A stretch of 55,499 bases of DNA from Deltaproteobacteria bacterium (lineage in GTDB: Bacteria > Desulfobacterota > Desulfobulbia > Desulfobulbales > SURF-16): contig JAJRUT010000096.1 of the NCBI GenBank assembly GCA_024277655.1, positions 1 to 55,499 of the forward strand, given 5' to 3'. Numbering within the stretch: the stretch's first letter is position 1; the number at the start of each line of letters is the position of its first letter. The translations under genes were made by a program, and so were the position numbers. Shown here piece by piece: positions 35,804-45,122 of this stretch. The notes under the pieces were generated by a model. That model did not search any database and was not told the DNA's origin. It was given only the letters and a program-made list of their open reading frames with translations.

Positions 35804-37926
35804 TCAATCTGGGTTATGGACAATAAGCATTGGTTTTTTGATATCGTGACTCACCGCATCGGCCAGTGAGCCGAAGATGAGTTTCTGAAAACTGGAGTGA
35901 CGGGGGGCCCCCATAACCACAAGGTCGTGGTGTTCAGCCTCCTCATGGATGGCATCAAGTCTAGATTCAGCGTTAAGGACCTTGCATTTTAAACCGTGGC
36001 AGGTGATATCCTGGTGGCTAATCCACTCTTCAAGTTCCTTTTTCTTCTTATGATTATCCTTTGGGCTTCATCGTAGGGTAGCAGGCGTAGAAGGGTGATG
36101 GAGTGTTCACCAACCTTTGAGAGAGCCTTGACAACACCACTCACCTCATCAAGTTGATCCATGGAAACCAGGGGGACGAGGATTCTTTCGGTATGGAGAA
36201 TACCATAAAATTTTACCACCACCACCGGGCAGGCAACGTTTTCTCCCACCTGTTCCACAACCTTCTGAAACCCCTGGATAGTTCCCTCGATGGGGTATCC
36301 CAGAACCAGGCATTTTGTTTTATTATTATAGACCTGGTTGGAAATTCCCAAGGCAACATCGTTATACTGAACAAGGTTTTTGCGGAGGGAGTAGCCCATG
36401 GAGGCGACCTCTGCCGTTTCGAGAGCAAATAATTTGTTCACATCCTTAATTACGAGTTTAGGGCGAATAACCCTAACAGACATCGGTTCAGCCTGTAGGT
36501 GGTGGGCGAAAATAGTTGCAAGCCTGGCGAGTCCCCGCACCGTTTTTTCGTGGGATGCCCCAAACAGAACAACTCCGTCTGGCTGAGGGGGCGGGGTCAG
36601 CTTCTGCCAGACCCACGGTGTGATGGAAATTCCGGCTGGAGAGGAGAGTTTTATCTTGCACTCTTTACTGGATAAGCCTTCACAGCCAAGGGCTGCGGTA
36701 TCGTTTGTAAGGATACTGGCTTCACCTGCCTGGATAACGGCGTAACGGGTTAAGAGTGGCCCAATCAGTTCCGACAGGACAACACCTGTGAGGACAATTG
36801 GCGTAACAATTTCGGCAAAGGCTGCAAGTTTGGGATTTGCTGAAATAAGAAAAATAAGACCAATGGCAACCCCAGCCTGGGGTGTGAGGGCAAAGCCAAT
36901 ATAGCGTTGCACCAAAACCGATGATTTGGCAAGGTGCGCCCCGACCCAAGCACCTGTAATCTTACCAACTATACGGAAGAAAAAATAGGCAAGGCCAACC
37001 CAGCCGGCATGGCGCAAACTTGATAGGTGAAGGTGGGCTCCGGCCAGGGTGAAGAAGAGAATGTAGATGGGCGGCTCAAAATCATGCAGGGCCCTGAAGA
37101 GGCGCATATCCCGTTTGTCACGATTAACGATGGCGCAACCAGCGGCCATACCGGCAAGAAGAGGCGATAATCCCAGTAATCTTGCCGATTCTCCGCAGAG
37201 AAGAAGCAGGGCAAGACCGGCAGAGAGCATCTCACCCTTATGTCGGAGTTTATGCAAAACAAAGTCAATGGTAAGTCCAGTGATAATGCCAAGGAGGAGG
37301 GAGAAACCAATATCCCTTAAACTTATAGCCAGGGTATGGATAAAGGAGGAGTCGGTGTGGGAAATAATATTACCAACGGTTGCCATGGCTAGTCCGAAAA
37401 ACATAATGGCGATACCATTATCAATGGCAATAACTGTAATAAGGGTTGAGGTGAGTGGCCCGCGGGCGCCAAGTTCCCGCATGACAAGCAGGGTGGCGGC
37501 CGGGGCTGTGGCAATCGAAATGGCGGCAAGTAGGAGGGCCATGGAAAAATACTCTTTTTTCTGCCACCCTTCCTGGCCTGTTCCTGTCCAGATGGCGAGA
37601 TAATAACAGCTTAACCCCACAAGGATAAAAGCCCCTGTGGTTTCAGCAAGACCGATAAAACTTACGGACTTAAGAACCTTTTTGACCTCTTTAAATTCAA
37701 TATGCTCACCGATACCAAAGGCGATAAGCATCAGGGCTATCTCGGTAAAATGGGCCAGTTTTTCATCGATGATGGAGCTTGTGACAAGTTTAAGGCCGGA
37801 GGGGCCAAGGAGAATACCCGCAAGGATATAACCTGTGACCGAAGGCAGTTTAAAAAATTTGCCAAGATGGGCCAGAAAGAGTCCTGTTCCCAGGAGGATG
37901 GCAAAGGCGAGGGTGACTTGTTCCAT
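35804..37926 (-). pseudogene. CPA2-family cation:proton antiporter with C-terminal Usp domains, frameshifted near 36060
   Basis: The N-terminal part has about 12 membrane segments with typical KefB/CPA2 patterns (LGTGLFLAHLGKFFKLPSVTGYILAGILLGPSGL and LLLAAISIATAPAATLLVMRELG). A cytoplasmic part (from about residue 425) has two universal-stress-protein folds. Between 36060 and 36062 the coding strand has CAAAGG where one extra A would restore AQKDNHKKKKELEEW. It would then give a complete second Usp domain ending at 35804 with MGAPRHSSFQKLIFGS, the Usp phosphate-binding pattern. As sequenced the protein stops at 35989 after 645 residues. The ATG follows the upstream stop directly (TGAATG), so it is translationally coupled. 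Confidence 0.8.
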
Positions 37927-39072
37927 TCAGTTTATCTCGACAAGTTCGGTGTCCTTGATTCCCTTGCTGAACATAAATAAAGACAGAATAACGGCGTAAC
38001 ATATAACAGCGGCAAGGGCGAAAAATCGATTGTTTAGGCCAAGGGGGCAGAGCAGTGCCACCGTAAACCAGTGGAAGAGTACCAGTTTACCAGAGTGTAG
38101 TTTAATGGGGAAATCCTCCCGGCGCAGAAGAACCGCAAGGCCGCTTAGGTTCCAGCCATAGAGGGCGAGAAAGGCGTGGCATCGGATAAGGAAAATATAC
38201 TTACCCTGGCTGTAATCCGGAGAGAATGTCAGGGCAATGTACATGATCCCGGTGATGGCGGTTGCCACCAGAGACATGATTCCGGAGGTGAGAAAATGTT
38301 TCTGCTGAATATTACCGCCCAGGGTGCAGTACAATCCCAAAACCAGTGAAACACCGCAAAAAAGCACAGAGGTCACCATGATCTGATACAGGTTTATTTC
38401 AAGGAGAATAAAGAGGAAAAAGATAATAACCCCAAGGTTAATCACCCAAAAACAACTGTTTTTAAGAATCATGATAAGCCGGTCAACATTGGGTCCTAAT
38501 TTATCCTTGTTAAAGGTCATGTTCTCATGCATAAGGGAAAAAATAACCGACATTGATATCAGGGAAAGGGGGAAGGAGAAGCCGAGGAAGAAGGTGTCTA
38601 GTTTAAGTTTCTCCATGTAAATTAGGTGGAGAAACTTATTATTTATGATAACCAGGCTAGACATGGCAAGACCCGAGGACAGGCATATAAGGGCGGCGTG
38701 GTGAAACTTTTGGGCCACTGGAACCGAGGCTGAAAAAAAGGAGTGGGGTAACCATGAAAACCGTTTTGTTCGGACGATTTCCACCAGAGCTGCGAGGATA
38801 AAGCCGCTGATCACCGCAGGGATATACAATTCAAAAAAGGCAAGGAGGGCGTAGCAGGCGGCAAGGAGCATAAAGGCAACCACCCGCCAGGTTATCTTTT
38901 TATGTTCACTAAAATAGAGAAGAATACCACCACCGGCGCAGAGGTTGAAAAGGAAGATATGCAAGCGCTCAAAGTTGCGGTTTAGTTCCGGTGGCAAAAA
39001 TAGGTTAAGATAAGCAAACATAAGGGCGCAGGTCATAATGATGATGAGAAGGATCTTAAATTTTGGATTCAT
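37927..39072 (-). CDS. Hypothetical polytopic membrane protein
   Basis: 381 residues with about ten hydrophobic segments. No soluble domain larger than 40 residues exists. The pattern and small charged loops (HENMTFNKDK, LRREDFPIK, FSWLPHSFF) do not match a family I recognise. Weak resemblance to proteins annotated in deltaproteobacteria next to KefB-like antiporters is possible but untested. It overlaps the upstream TIGR01777 gene by 17 bases and its stop TGA abuts the antiporter ATG, so it is tightly within the operon. Confidence 0.65.
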   Translation of the reverse strand: MNPKFKILLIIIMTCALMFAYLNLFLPPELNRNFERLHIFLFNLCAGGGILLYFSEHKKITWRVVAFMLLAACYALLAFFELYIPAVISGFILAALVEIVRTKRFSWLPHSFFSASVPVAQKFHHAALICLSSGLAMSSLVIINNKFLHLIYMEKLKLDTFFLGFSFPLSLISMSVIFSLMHENMTFNKDKLGPNVDRLIMILKNSCFWVINLGVIIFFLFILLEINLYQIMVTSVLFCGVSLVLGLYCTLGGNIQQKHFLTSGIMSLVATAITGIMYIALTFSPDYSQGKYIFLIRCHAFLALYGWNLSGLAVLLRREDFPIKLHSGKLVLFHWFTVALLCPLGLNNRFFALAAVICYAVILSLFMFSKGIKDTELVEIN

Positions 39073-40450
39073 TCTGTTCTCCGGGAATTGTGCCTATCAA
39101 ATAGTTAAGGGCGACATCCAGGGTTGGCTGGGTAAAGGTAAAACCTGTTTCCATAAGCTTTTGTGGTAAGGCCCTGGTGGATGCCAAGGGGATTTCCCGG
39201 CCCATTTGGCCAAAGGCCAGCTTTATAATTGTTGCTGGCACGGGGAGTAGCGCCGGGCGTTTTAGTTTTTGGCCAAGGGTTTGGGCAAACCTCCGGTTAC
39301 TAACCGAGTTTGGTGATGTGAGGTTGACAGGGCCATTAATGTCGCCGTTAAATAGGCAGTGGTGAAAGGAGTAGATAAGATCATTTATGGATATCCAGCT
39401 CATTATTTGCTTACCACTACCAAGCGGCCCGCCGAGGCCACATCTTGCCGGGGTGAGGAGTTTAGCCAGTGCCCCGCCCTTTGGGGTGAGTACCACGCCG
39501 ATTCGCAGGGTAACAACCCGCATAAAATCACGCGCTTTAAGGGCCTCCTGTTCCCAGTTATCGCACACGGATGAGATAAAATTAGACCCCTTTTTACTCG
39601 TCTCACTCATTGTCTTATCACCCCTGTCACCATAATAACCGATGGCTGAGCTTGACAGAAAAACCTGTGGCGGCACCGGCATCTGCTTCATGGTGGTAAC
39701 GAGGAGTCTGGTGGTGTTGATTCTACTGTTTAGTATGCGTTCTTTCTTGGCCAAGCTCCAGCGCCCCTCGCCGATATTTTCGCCGGACAGGTTAATAACG
39801 GCATCAATGGGGCCGATAGAGGCAATATCAAGTTCTCCCCTGTCCGGGTTCCACTGCACCTCGTCAGCCCCAGATGGCTTGCGCCGGACAAGGCGGATGA
39901 CCCGGTGACCACCGGTTGTTAGAAATGGCACGAGACTCTGTCCCACCAGCCCGCTAGCGCCACTTATAAGGATTGTCAGCGGAGTGGCTGGCGCCAAGGC
40001 GTGGGCTGCCAGATCATGGCCAAGAATATGGTGGCGATAACGAAAGGATTGTTCAAGCTGTTTGGCAATTGAGCCATGCAGGAGACACCCTATTCTGCCT
40101 CCGGGAAGCTCATACCTGATGTCATCGACAAGGATTGACTTTGGCCCGTTTTCCTCCTTATAAAACCTGTGGGTATGCACAAATGATTTAAACGGCCCTT
40201 TATGCTGTATATCGGTAAAAAACACGTTTTTTTCATATTCGATGTGGTGGGAAACCCATTTTAACGGAAAACCCAAGGGGCGAATGACAAGTTCCACCAC
40301 CCCGCCCGGCTGAATGGAGCCACTGCGCCTAACCACAGTCACCTTTTCCCATGGGGGGATACAGCGTTCCAGGGCGCCGGGACGCTCATGCCAGGTGAAA
40401 CAGGTCTGAACATTTACTGGGAATGTTGATTTTTTAGTGAACCTATGCAT
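39056..40450 (-). CDS. TIGR01777 family SDR oxidoreductase with N-terminal SRPBCC domain
   Basis: 464 residues. Residues 1-150 form an SRPBCC (START-like) domain. The NAD(P)-binding fold starts with ILISGASGLVG (G164-x-SGxxG170) and contains YYGDRGD, WEQEALKA and RIGVVLTPKGGAL, the TIGR01777 (YfcH/SulA-like) signature. The DUF1731-type C-terminus RALPQKLMETGFTFTQPTL is present. Substrate unknown. It overlaps the receptor gene by 8 bases and the membrane-protein gene by 17 bases. Confidence 0.88.
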   Translation of the reverse strand: MHRFTKKSTFPVNVQTCFTWHERPGALERCIPPWEKVTVVRRSGSIQPGGVVELVIRPLGFPLKWVSHHIEYEKNVFFTDIQHKGPFKSFVHTHRFYKEENGPKSILVDDIRYELPGGRIGCLLHGSIAKQLEQSFRYRHHILGHDLAAHALAPATPLTILISGASGLVGQSLVPFLTTGGHRVIRLVRRKPSGADEVQWNPDRGELDIASIGPIDAVINLSGENIGEGRWSLAKKERILNSRINTTRLLVTTMKQMPVPPQVFLSSSAIGYYGDRGDKTMSETSKKGSNFISSVCDNWEQEALKARDFMRVVTLRIGVVLTPKGGALAKLLTPARCGLGGPLGSGKQIMSWISINDLIYSFHHCLFNGDINGPVNLTSPNSVSNRRFAQTLGQKLKRPALLPVPATIIKLAFGQMGREIPLASTRALPQKLMETGFTFTQPTLDVALNYLIGTIPGEQNESKI

Positions 40451-42806
40451 GGTTTCGGTTTTGCCTCTTGTAGTACACCCCGTATCTCTTGTCCTGTTTC
40501 AAGATATGGTTGAGCAACCACTCTTTAAGGAAAATAAGGAGTTTTTTCTCAATTCCCTTTTCTCTCTTTTCCACCCGCTGGGCAAATTGCTTAACCTGGG
40601 ATATGACCTTCTTGTGCATGGCTAGGTGTTGCTTTAGACCCGAATATTTGAGGGATACCATCAGGGATTCTTCCTCCTTAAAATGGCGCACGGTGTACTG
40701 GACAACGCCCTGCATTACCTTATCCACATCCCTTTTATCCCGCATGCTGATGTAGAGCTTGTTTATGAGTTTTATTAGCTCTTTATGCTGATTATCCATT
40801 TCGGGAACCCCCACTGAATACTTGGAGTCCCATGTGATGAATCTTTTATCCCTGATTTGCTGTGGCTTGACTGTTTGTTTTGGTGCTGCCGGGCGCATTT
40901 TGCGCTTTCTTTGTGGAGCTGCCAAACGAACCTGCTTTTTCACGGGTGGGAGCTGTTTTTTGTTGCTGTGGTCGGTGGTAATATCAAGGAGCATGGATAC
41001 GGTTTCCTCGATGGCTTTAGACTTGTCGGCAAGGTTGTTTGCCTGGCTGGCACTGGTCTGGGTGGCCTGATCGAGAAGTGACAGGCCGGTATTGATCTGT
41101 TCAATGCCTTGATACTGCTCCGCCGAAGCGGTGGCAACCTCATTGTTCAGGGTTGCCACATCACTGATGGAATCGGTAATTTTATCGAGTATTTCAGCAA
41201 CGGTTTCACCCATATTGACGCCATTTTCGGCAAATTCCTGTGACTCGACAATAAGGGCGGAGGTATTTTGGGCTGCCTTGGAACAGCGTATGGCAAGGTT
41301 GCGAACCTCCTCTGCCACCACGGCAAAACCGGCCCCTGCCTCACCAGCCCTGGCGGCCTCAACCGCAGCATTGAGGGCCAGAAGGTTGGTTTGGAAGGCA
41401 ATCTCTTCGATGGTTTGGATTATTTTGGCTGTTTCATCGGTGGAATGTTTGATATCACCAATGGCCTGGCTCATCTGGTTCATGGCCACACTGCCCTGCT
41501 TGGCGGCCTTACTGGCTTCTGTGGCCTTAATATTGGCCTTTTCGGCACTCTCCTTATTTGTGCCGGTCATGGCGGTCAACTCCTCAAGTGAACTGCTCAT
41601 CTCCTCAAGGCTTGCTGCTTGACTTGAGGATGAGTCCGCCATGGCCATGCTGGTGTTCTTAATGTCCGTTGAGCCTAATGAGAGATCAGCCGTTATTGTT
41701 TTGAACTTTCTGCCGATATTTTGTAGCTCAAAGGTGGAGAAATGGCTTAAGCCACCAAAAACATCCTTGATGGGCTGGATGATCATTCTGGTGAGGATAA
41801 AACCAAGAAATCCGCACAGGGTGAGACCAACCCCGAGGAGAATATACTCCACTTGGGCTAAGATGGAGGTTTGGGCCTCACTCTCCTCCATGTCTGTTGC
41901 CATGAGTTGCCGTTGACTGCTAAGCATTGTCTCGAGCTCTGCACTTATTTTCCTTGCCACAGGGGCAACCTTGGTGGCTAGAAGAAGATGGGCCTTGTTC
42001 CAGCCTGTATCGCTTCTGATCTCAATAATCTGGCTTGCCATAGGGGTAAACTTATCATGGGCCGAGGTAAATTTTACCAGAGCCTGAGACTGGTTTTGGG
42101 TGAGGAGAGATGCCCTTTGTCGCAGGTCGTTAAGGCGTGTGTTGGTCTTGTTCCAGCGTTGGCTAAATTCCTGGTTAAACTGTTCATCTGCAGTAAGGAG
42201 GTAGGAACGAAGCTGACCTATAGCTATGGCAGTATTGCCGCGAATATCGGCCATAATGCCAAGGATTTCCTTACGCTCCGGGCTTGCGGTCAGGCTTGTC
42301 TCGGTATCAATAATGGTGGTGATTTCGCCAAGCATGGTTGAGGCAAGTGGCGTTGCCTGGTCGAGAAAGAGCTTTGTGGCGGGTAGGTTTTCAGTCTGGT
42401 GGGCAACGGCTTCCGTCTGTTGCTGGGCTGTTTTAAAGCGGGCAAGCAGGGTGGTTATGCGTTGTAGGCGCTCCTTATTGGTCGGATCTGTCCAGTCCTT
42501 AGACAGGCTTGTCAGTTGTTGTAGTGCCGGGGCAATCTCATTGTTCCAGGCCAGGTTTCTCTCCTGTTTGAAGCCGTCTGTGCCAAGGATAATCCAGCCC
42601 CGCAGGGCGGCCATGGTGTGGTTGAGGCCATTCATCATCTGCAGACTGGCAAAGGCCGTGGGGGTGCGAAGATTCATGGTGCGGCTGGTAATGGTGGCAA
42701 CCCGGTTTACCTGATAAAGGGTGGCGAGTACAGACAGGGCGAGAATGGCACCCACAAGGCCAAATCCCCCCCCAAGTTTTACACTGAGACGTAACTTGTT
42801 AAACAT
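40443..42806 (-). CDS. Methyl-accepting chemotaxis protein with C-terminal haemerythrin domain
   Basis: 787 residues. Membrane segments lie at about 11-31 and 317-341. The four-helix periplasmic sensor is at 32-316. The signalling hairpin (EEIAFQTNLLALNAAVEAARAGEAG, about 467-491) is complete. A Pro/Lys-rich linker (about 610-655) leads to a haemerythrin domain with all seven canonical iron ligands: H674, H708, E712, H727, H731, H767 and D772. It probably senses O2 or redox at the C-terminus in addition to a periplasmic stimulus. The start is 2 bases after the upstream stop. The gene runs into the SDR gene by 8 bases. Confidence 0.93.
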   Translation of the reverse strand: MFNKLRLSVKLGGGFGLVGAILALSVLATLYQVNRVATITSRTMNLRTPTAFASLQMMNGLNHTMAALRGWIILGTDGFKQERNLAWNNEIAPALQQLTSLSKDWTDPTNKERLQRITTLLARFKTAQQQTEAVAHQTENLPATKLFLDQATPLASTMLGEITTIIDTETSLTASPERKEILGIMADIRGNTAIAIGQLRSYLLTADEQFNQEFSQRWNKTNTRLNDLRQRASLLTQNQSQALVKFTSAHDKFTPMASQIIEIRSDTGWNKAHLLLATKVAPVARKISAELETMLSSQRQLMATDMEESEAQTSILAQVEYILLGVGLTLCGFLGFILTRMIIQPIKDVFGGLSHFSTFELQNIGRKFKTITADLSLGSTDIKNTSMAMADSSSSQAASLEEMSSSLEELTAMTGTNKESAEKANIKATEASKAAKQGSVAMNQMSQAIGDIKHSTDETAKIIQTIEEIAFQTNLLALNAAVEAARAGEAGAGFAVVAEEVRNLAIRCSKAAQNTSALIVESQEFAENGVNMGETVAEILDKITDSISDVATLNNEVATASAEQYQGIEQINTGLSLLDQATQTSASQANNLADKSKAIEETVSMLLDITTDHSNKKQLPPVKKQVRLAAPQRKRKMRPAAPKQTVKPQQIRDKRFITWDSKYSVGVPEMDNQHKELIKLINKLYISMRDKRDVDKVMQGVVQYTVRHFKEEESLMVSLKYSGLKQHLAMHKKVISQVKQFAQRVEKREKGIEKKLLIFLKEWLLNHILKQDKRYGVYYKRQNRNHA

Positions 42807-42808
42807 TA

Positions 42809-43753
42809 TTATTTCCCCTTCTGCTGGTTCAGTTTGACCAGTGGTCTGATCTGACTTACGAGTTTATGTAATGTGCTTATTTGCTGAGCAATACTATGCG
42901 TTGTCGCATCGGCCACGGGAGGAGCTGGTTGCCGTATTTGTGTTGCTGTTTTGAGCTGATTTAGTTCTCCCATGATAATTTGGCTTTGAATAAAGAGGCC
43001 GGTTTGGGTCGGGGCTTTATTGGTTTTAGGGAGGCTTGTTTTAGGCAGGTTATAAAATATTCTTATTTCGTTTATTTCCCGGCGGACGGCAAGAATGGCG
43101 GTGTAGGACTCCATTGCATCCTGTTGTACCACCGGTGGGAAAACATCCCGGTAACGTTTGGCTGGGTCGATATGGTTTAAGAGGATTTTTATGTCGGCAA
43201 TGGCCCGGCCTAGTTCTCCGGATATTTCCTGCGGCGGTGGTAACTGTCGACCCCCCAGAACCCGCAATTTAAGGTAGAGGGTCAGGGTCTCTTTACAGAT
43301 TGCGTTTGGTTTTTTTCCGGAAAATTCCCGTTTTTGTTTTGGCAGACCCCAGATATTGAGGTGGATTGCTATTCGTCTTATTTCAGAGAGAATGATTGTT
43401 GACAGTTTGTAGAGGTTTTTTTCTGAAAGGGGCCCCGGTGAAACAATGATATGGGGGTAGGGGGTCATTTTAAATTTGGACTGCATGCGGCGAATTTCAT
43501 CAAGACAGGCAATCTGGAGCTGATAGACATGGAAGGCGTTAAGCTTATTTTCGGTCCATTTTGGCAGAACAGGTTGTTTGGCACCTTTGCTTTTTCGCAA
43601 AATCACATCAAGGCCACGGTTACCAAGATCGGTGATTTGGTACACATCGTTATAGGTGGTTGTGGCGCCTCTTGTTTCGCTAATTCCTGTAAAGGGACTT
43701 AAAAAACAAAATAAAATAGCAAGTTTATACAGTGTGGTACTTCGTTTTTTCAT
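42809..43753 (-). CDS. Hypothetical secreted protein, first gene of the receptor operon
   Basis: 314 residues from the ATG at 43753 (GAAGG upstream). A signal peptide (about 1-29, ending TRG) precedes a helix-rich region with repeated pattern 'xxEIRRIxxxL' (ILSEIRRIAIHLNIWGLP, ILAVRREINEIRIFYNLP). It ends with a helix STLHKLVSQIRPLVKLNQ. The bacterial receptor gene starts 2 bases after its stop. No family recognised. Inference: a periplasmic partner or ligand-binding protein for the receptor. Confidence 0.65.
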   Translation of the reverse strand: MKKRSTTLYKLAILFCFLSPFTGISETRGATTTYNDVYQITDLGNRGLDVILRKSKGAKQPVLPKWTENKLNAFHVYQLQIACLDEIRRMQSKFKMTPYPHIIVSPGPLSEKNLYKLSTIILSEIRRIAIHLNIWGLPKQKREFSGKKPNAICKETLTLYLKLRVLGGRQLPPPQEISGELGRAIADIKILLNHIDPAKRYRDVFPPVVQQDAMESYTAILAVRREINEIRIFYNLPKTSLPKTNKAPTQTGLFIQSQIIMGELNQLKTATQIRQPAPPVADATTHSIAQQISTLHKLVSQIRPLVKLNQQKGK

Positions 43754-44007
43754 GGTGTTGCCTTCGGGATAAGTGGGCAAAGGAGTGTGCCGTTTTGCGT
43801 ATTTAATTATACGCAGAAAATTTTTATATTATCAATACATTGACCATAGAACCGTATAGGACGTGTGGGATGGATATAAAATGAAAAAAACTGGGCAGGT
43901 TTTTCCGATGGTTTGTCAAGCATTTAAAGGGATTAAGGATTGTACAGTTTTTTGAGGGCCCTGTAGGGTGTCAGCCTTTTTAACCATTATGTTGCGGAGC
44001 CTTTTTT

Positions 44008-45015
44008 ATGAAATACATCGCCCTTGTTATCTGTGTACTCTTGTCCCATGTCTCATCAGCTCTTGCCCAGTCTGAGTCGTCCGGCACCATCACCATGGAG
44101 TTTGATCTTTCTGGTCAAAAGCAAGGACAAGGGGTGAAACTGTGGATTCCCTACCCTATCTCTGATCCGGATCAGCGTATCACGGAAATTTCGGTATCCG
44201 GGGATTACGCCGAGTCGGCAGTCTATGCCGATCAGAAATTTTCCACCCCCATGCTCTACGCCCGGTGGGATAAAAAGAGTGAAAAACGTACTCTTGTTTT
44301 CAGCTTTCATGTGGTACGCCAGGAGGTGCTCAGAAAAGATTTTCCGCCCACTGAGGCTAGGTGGGACGCCCGGGATTATGAGTTATACCTGCAACCAAGC
44401 CGTTTAGGGCCTATTGATGGCATGGTTAAAGAGCTTGCTGATCAAATAACTGCAGGTAAAACCACGGTGTATGCTAGGGCCAAAGCTATTTATGACTGGA
44501 CTTGTGAAAATATGTACCGCGACCCTAAAACAAAGGGGTGTGGGCCGGGTGATGTCTGTTCTCTGTTGCAGAAGCCGGGGGGGAAATGTACCGATATTCA
44601 CTCTGTTTTTGTCGCACTTTGCCGGGCTGCCGGGGTTCCAGCCCGGGAGATTTTTGGGGTTCGTCAGGGCCGGAAAGGCGTTGTTGATGTGACAAAGTGG
44701 CAACATTGCTGGGCCGAATTCTTTCTGCCAGGCTATGGTTGGGTGCCGGTTGATCCGGCTGATGTTCGCAAGATGATGCTAAAATATAACCTTGCCCTTG
44801 ATGATCCTAAAACAAAGGAATACCGCGATTATTTCTGGGGTGGTTGGGATCCGTATCGGGTGAAAATTGCTGTTGGTCGCGATCTGGTCTTGAATCCACC
44901 CCAGCAGGGAGAACCTCTCAACACCTTTGGTTACCCTTACGCCGAGGTGGGAGGGGAGGTCGTTGATTGGCTTGACCCCAAAACCTTTAAATATACAATT
45001 ACCTATCGGCGCTAG
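44008..45015 (+). CDS. Secreted transglutaminase-like cysteine protease-fold protein
   Basis: 335 residues with signal peptide (1-20, ending ALA). The transglutaminase core has catalytic triad residues C194 (GGKCTDIHSVFVALCRAAGVPAR), H233 (TKWQHCWAEFF) and D249 (VPVDPAD). The N-terminal 120 residues form a beta-rich domain. Such periplasmic proteins cleave or crosslink peptides; the substrate is unknown. The ATG follows 'gcggagcctttttt', with a weak ribosome site. It is alone on its strand, with the hybrid kinase 107 bases downstream. Confidence 0.85.
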   Translation: MKYIALVICVLLSHVSSALAQSESSGTITMEFDLSGQKQGQGVKLWIPYPISDPDQRITEISVSGDYAESAVYADQKFSTPMLYARWDKKSEKRTLVFSFHVVRQEVLRKDFPPTEARWDARDYELYLQPSRLGPIDGMVKELADQITAGKTTVYARAKAIYDWTCENMYRDPKTKGCGPGDVCSLLQKPGGKCTDIHSVFVALCRAAGVPAREIFGVRQGRKGVVDVTKWQHCWAEFFLPGYGWVPVDPADVRKMMLKYNLALDDPKTKEYRDYFWGGWDPYRVKIAVGRDLVLNPPQQGEPLNTFGYPYAEVGGEVVDWLDPKTFKYTITYRR

Positions 45016-45122
45016 AGATGTTTTAGCGGTGGTGTGATCTTTTTTGACAGATCAGGAATTTTTCCTATACACTGGTGGGGATACAGAGCTGAAAAGACTC
45101 ACCTGTTTGCCGGAGAAAATTT

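Noticed and set aside
41131-41622. 163-residue plus-strand frame opposite the receptor signalling domain
   Set aside because: Antisense of the highly conserved MCP hairpin; Ala/Ser-rich shadow.
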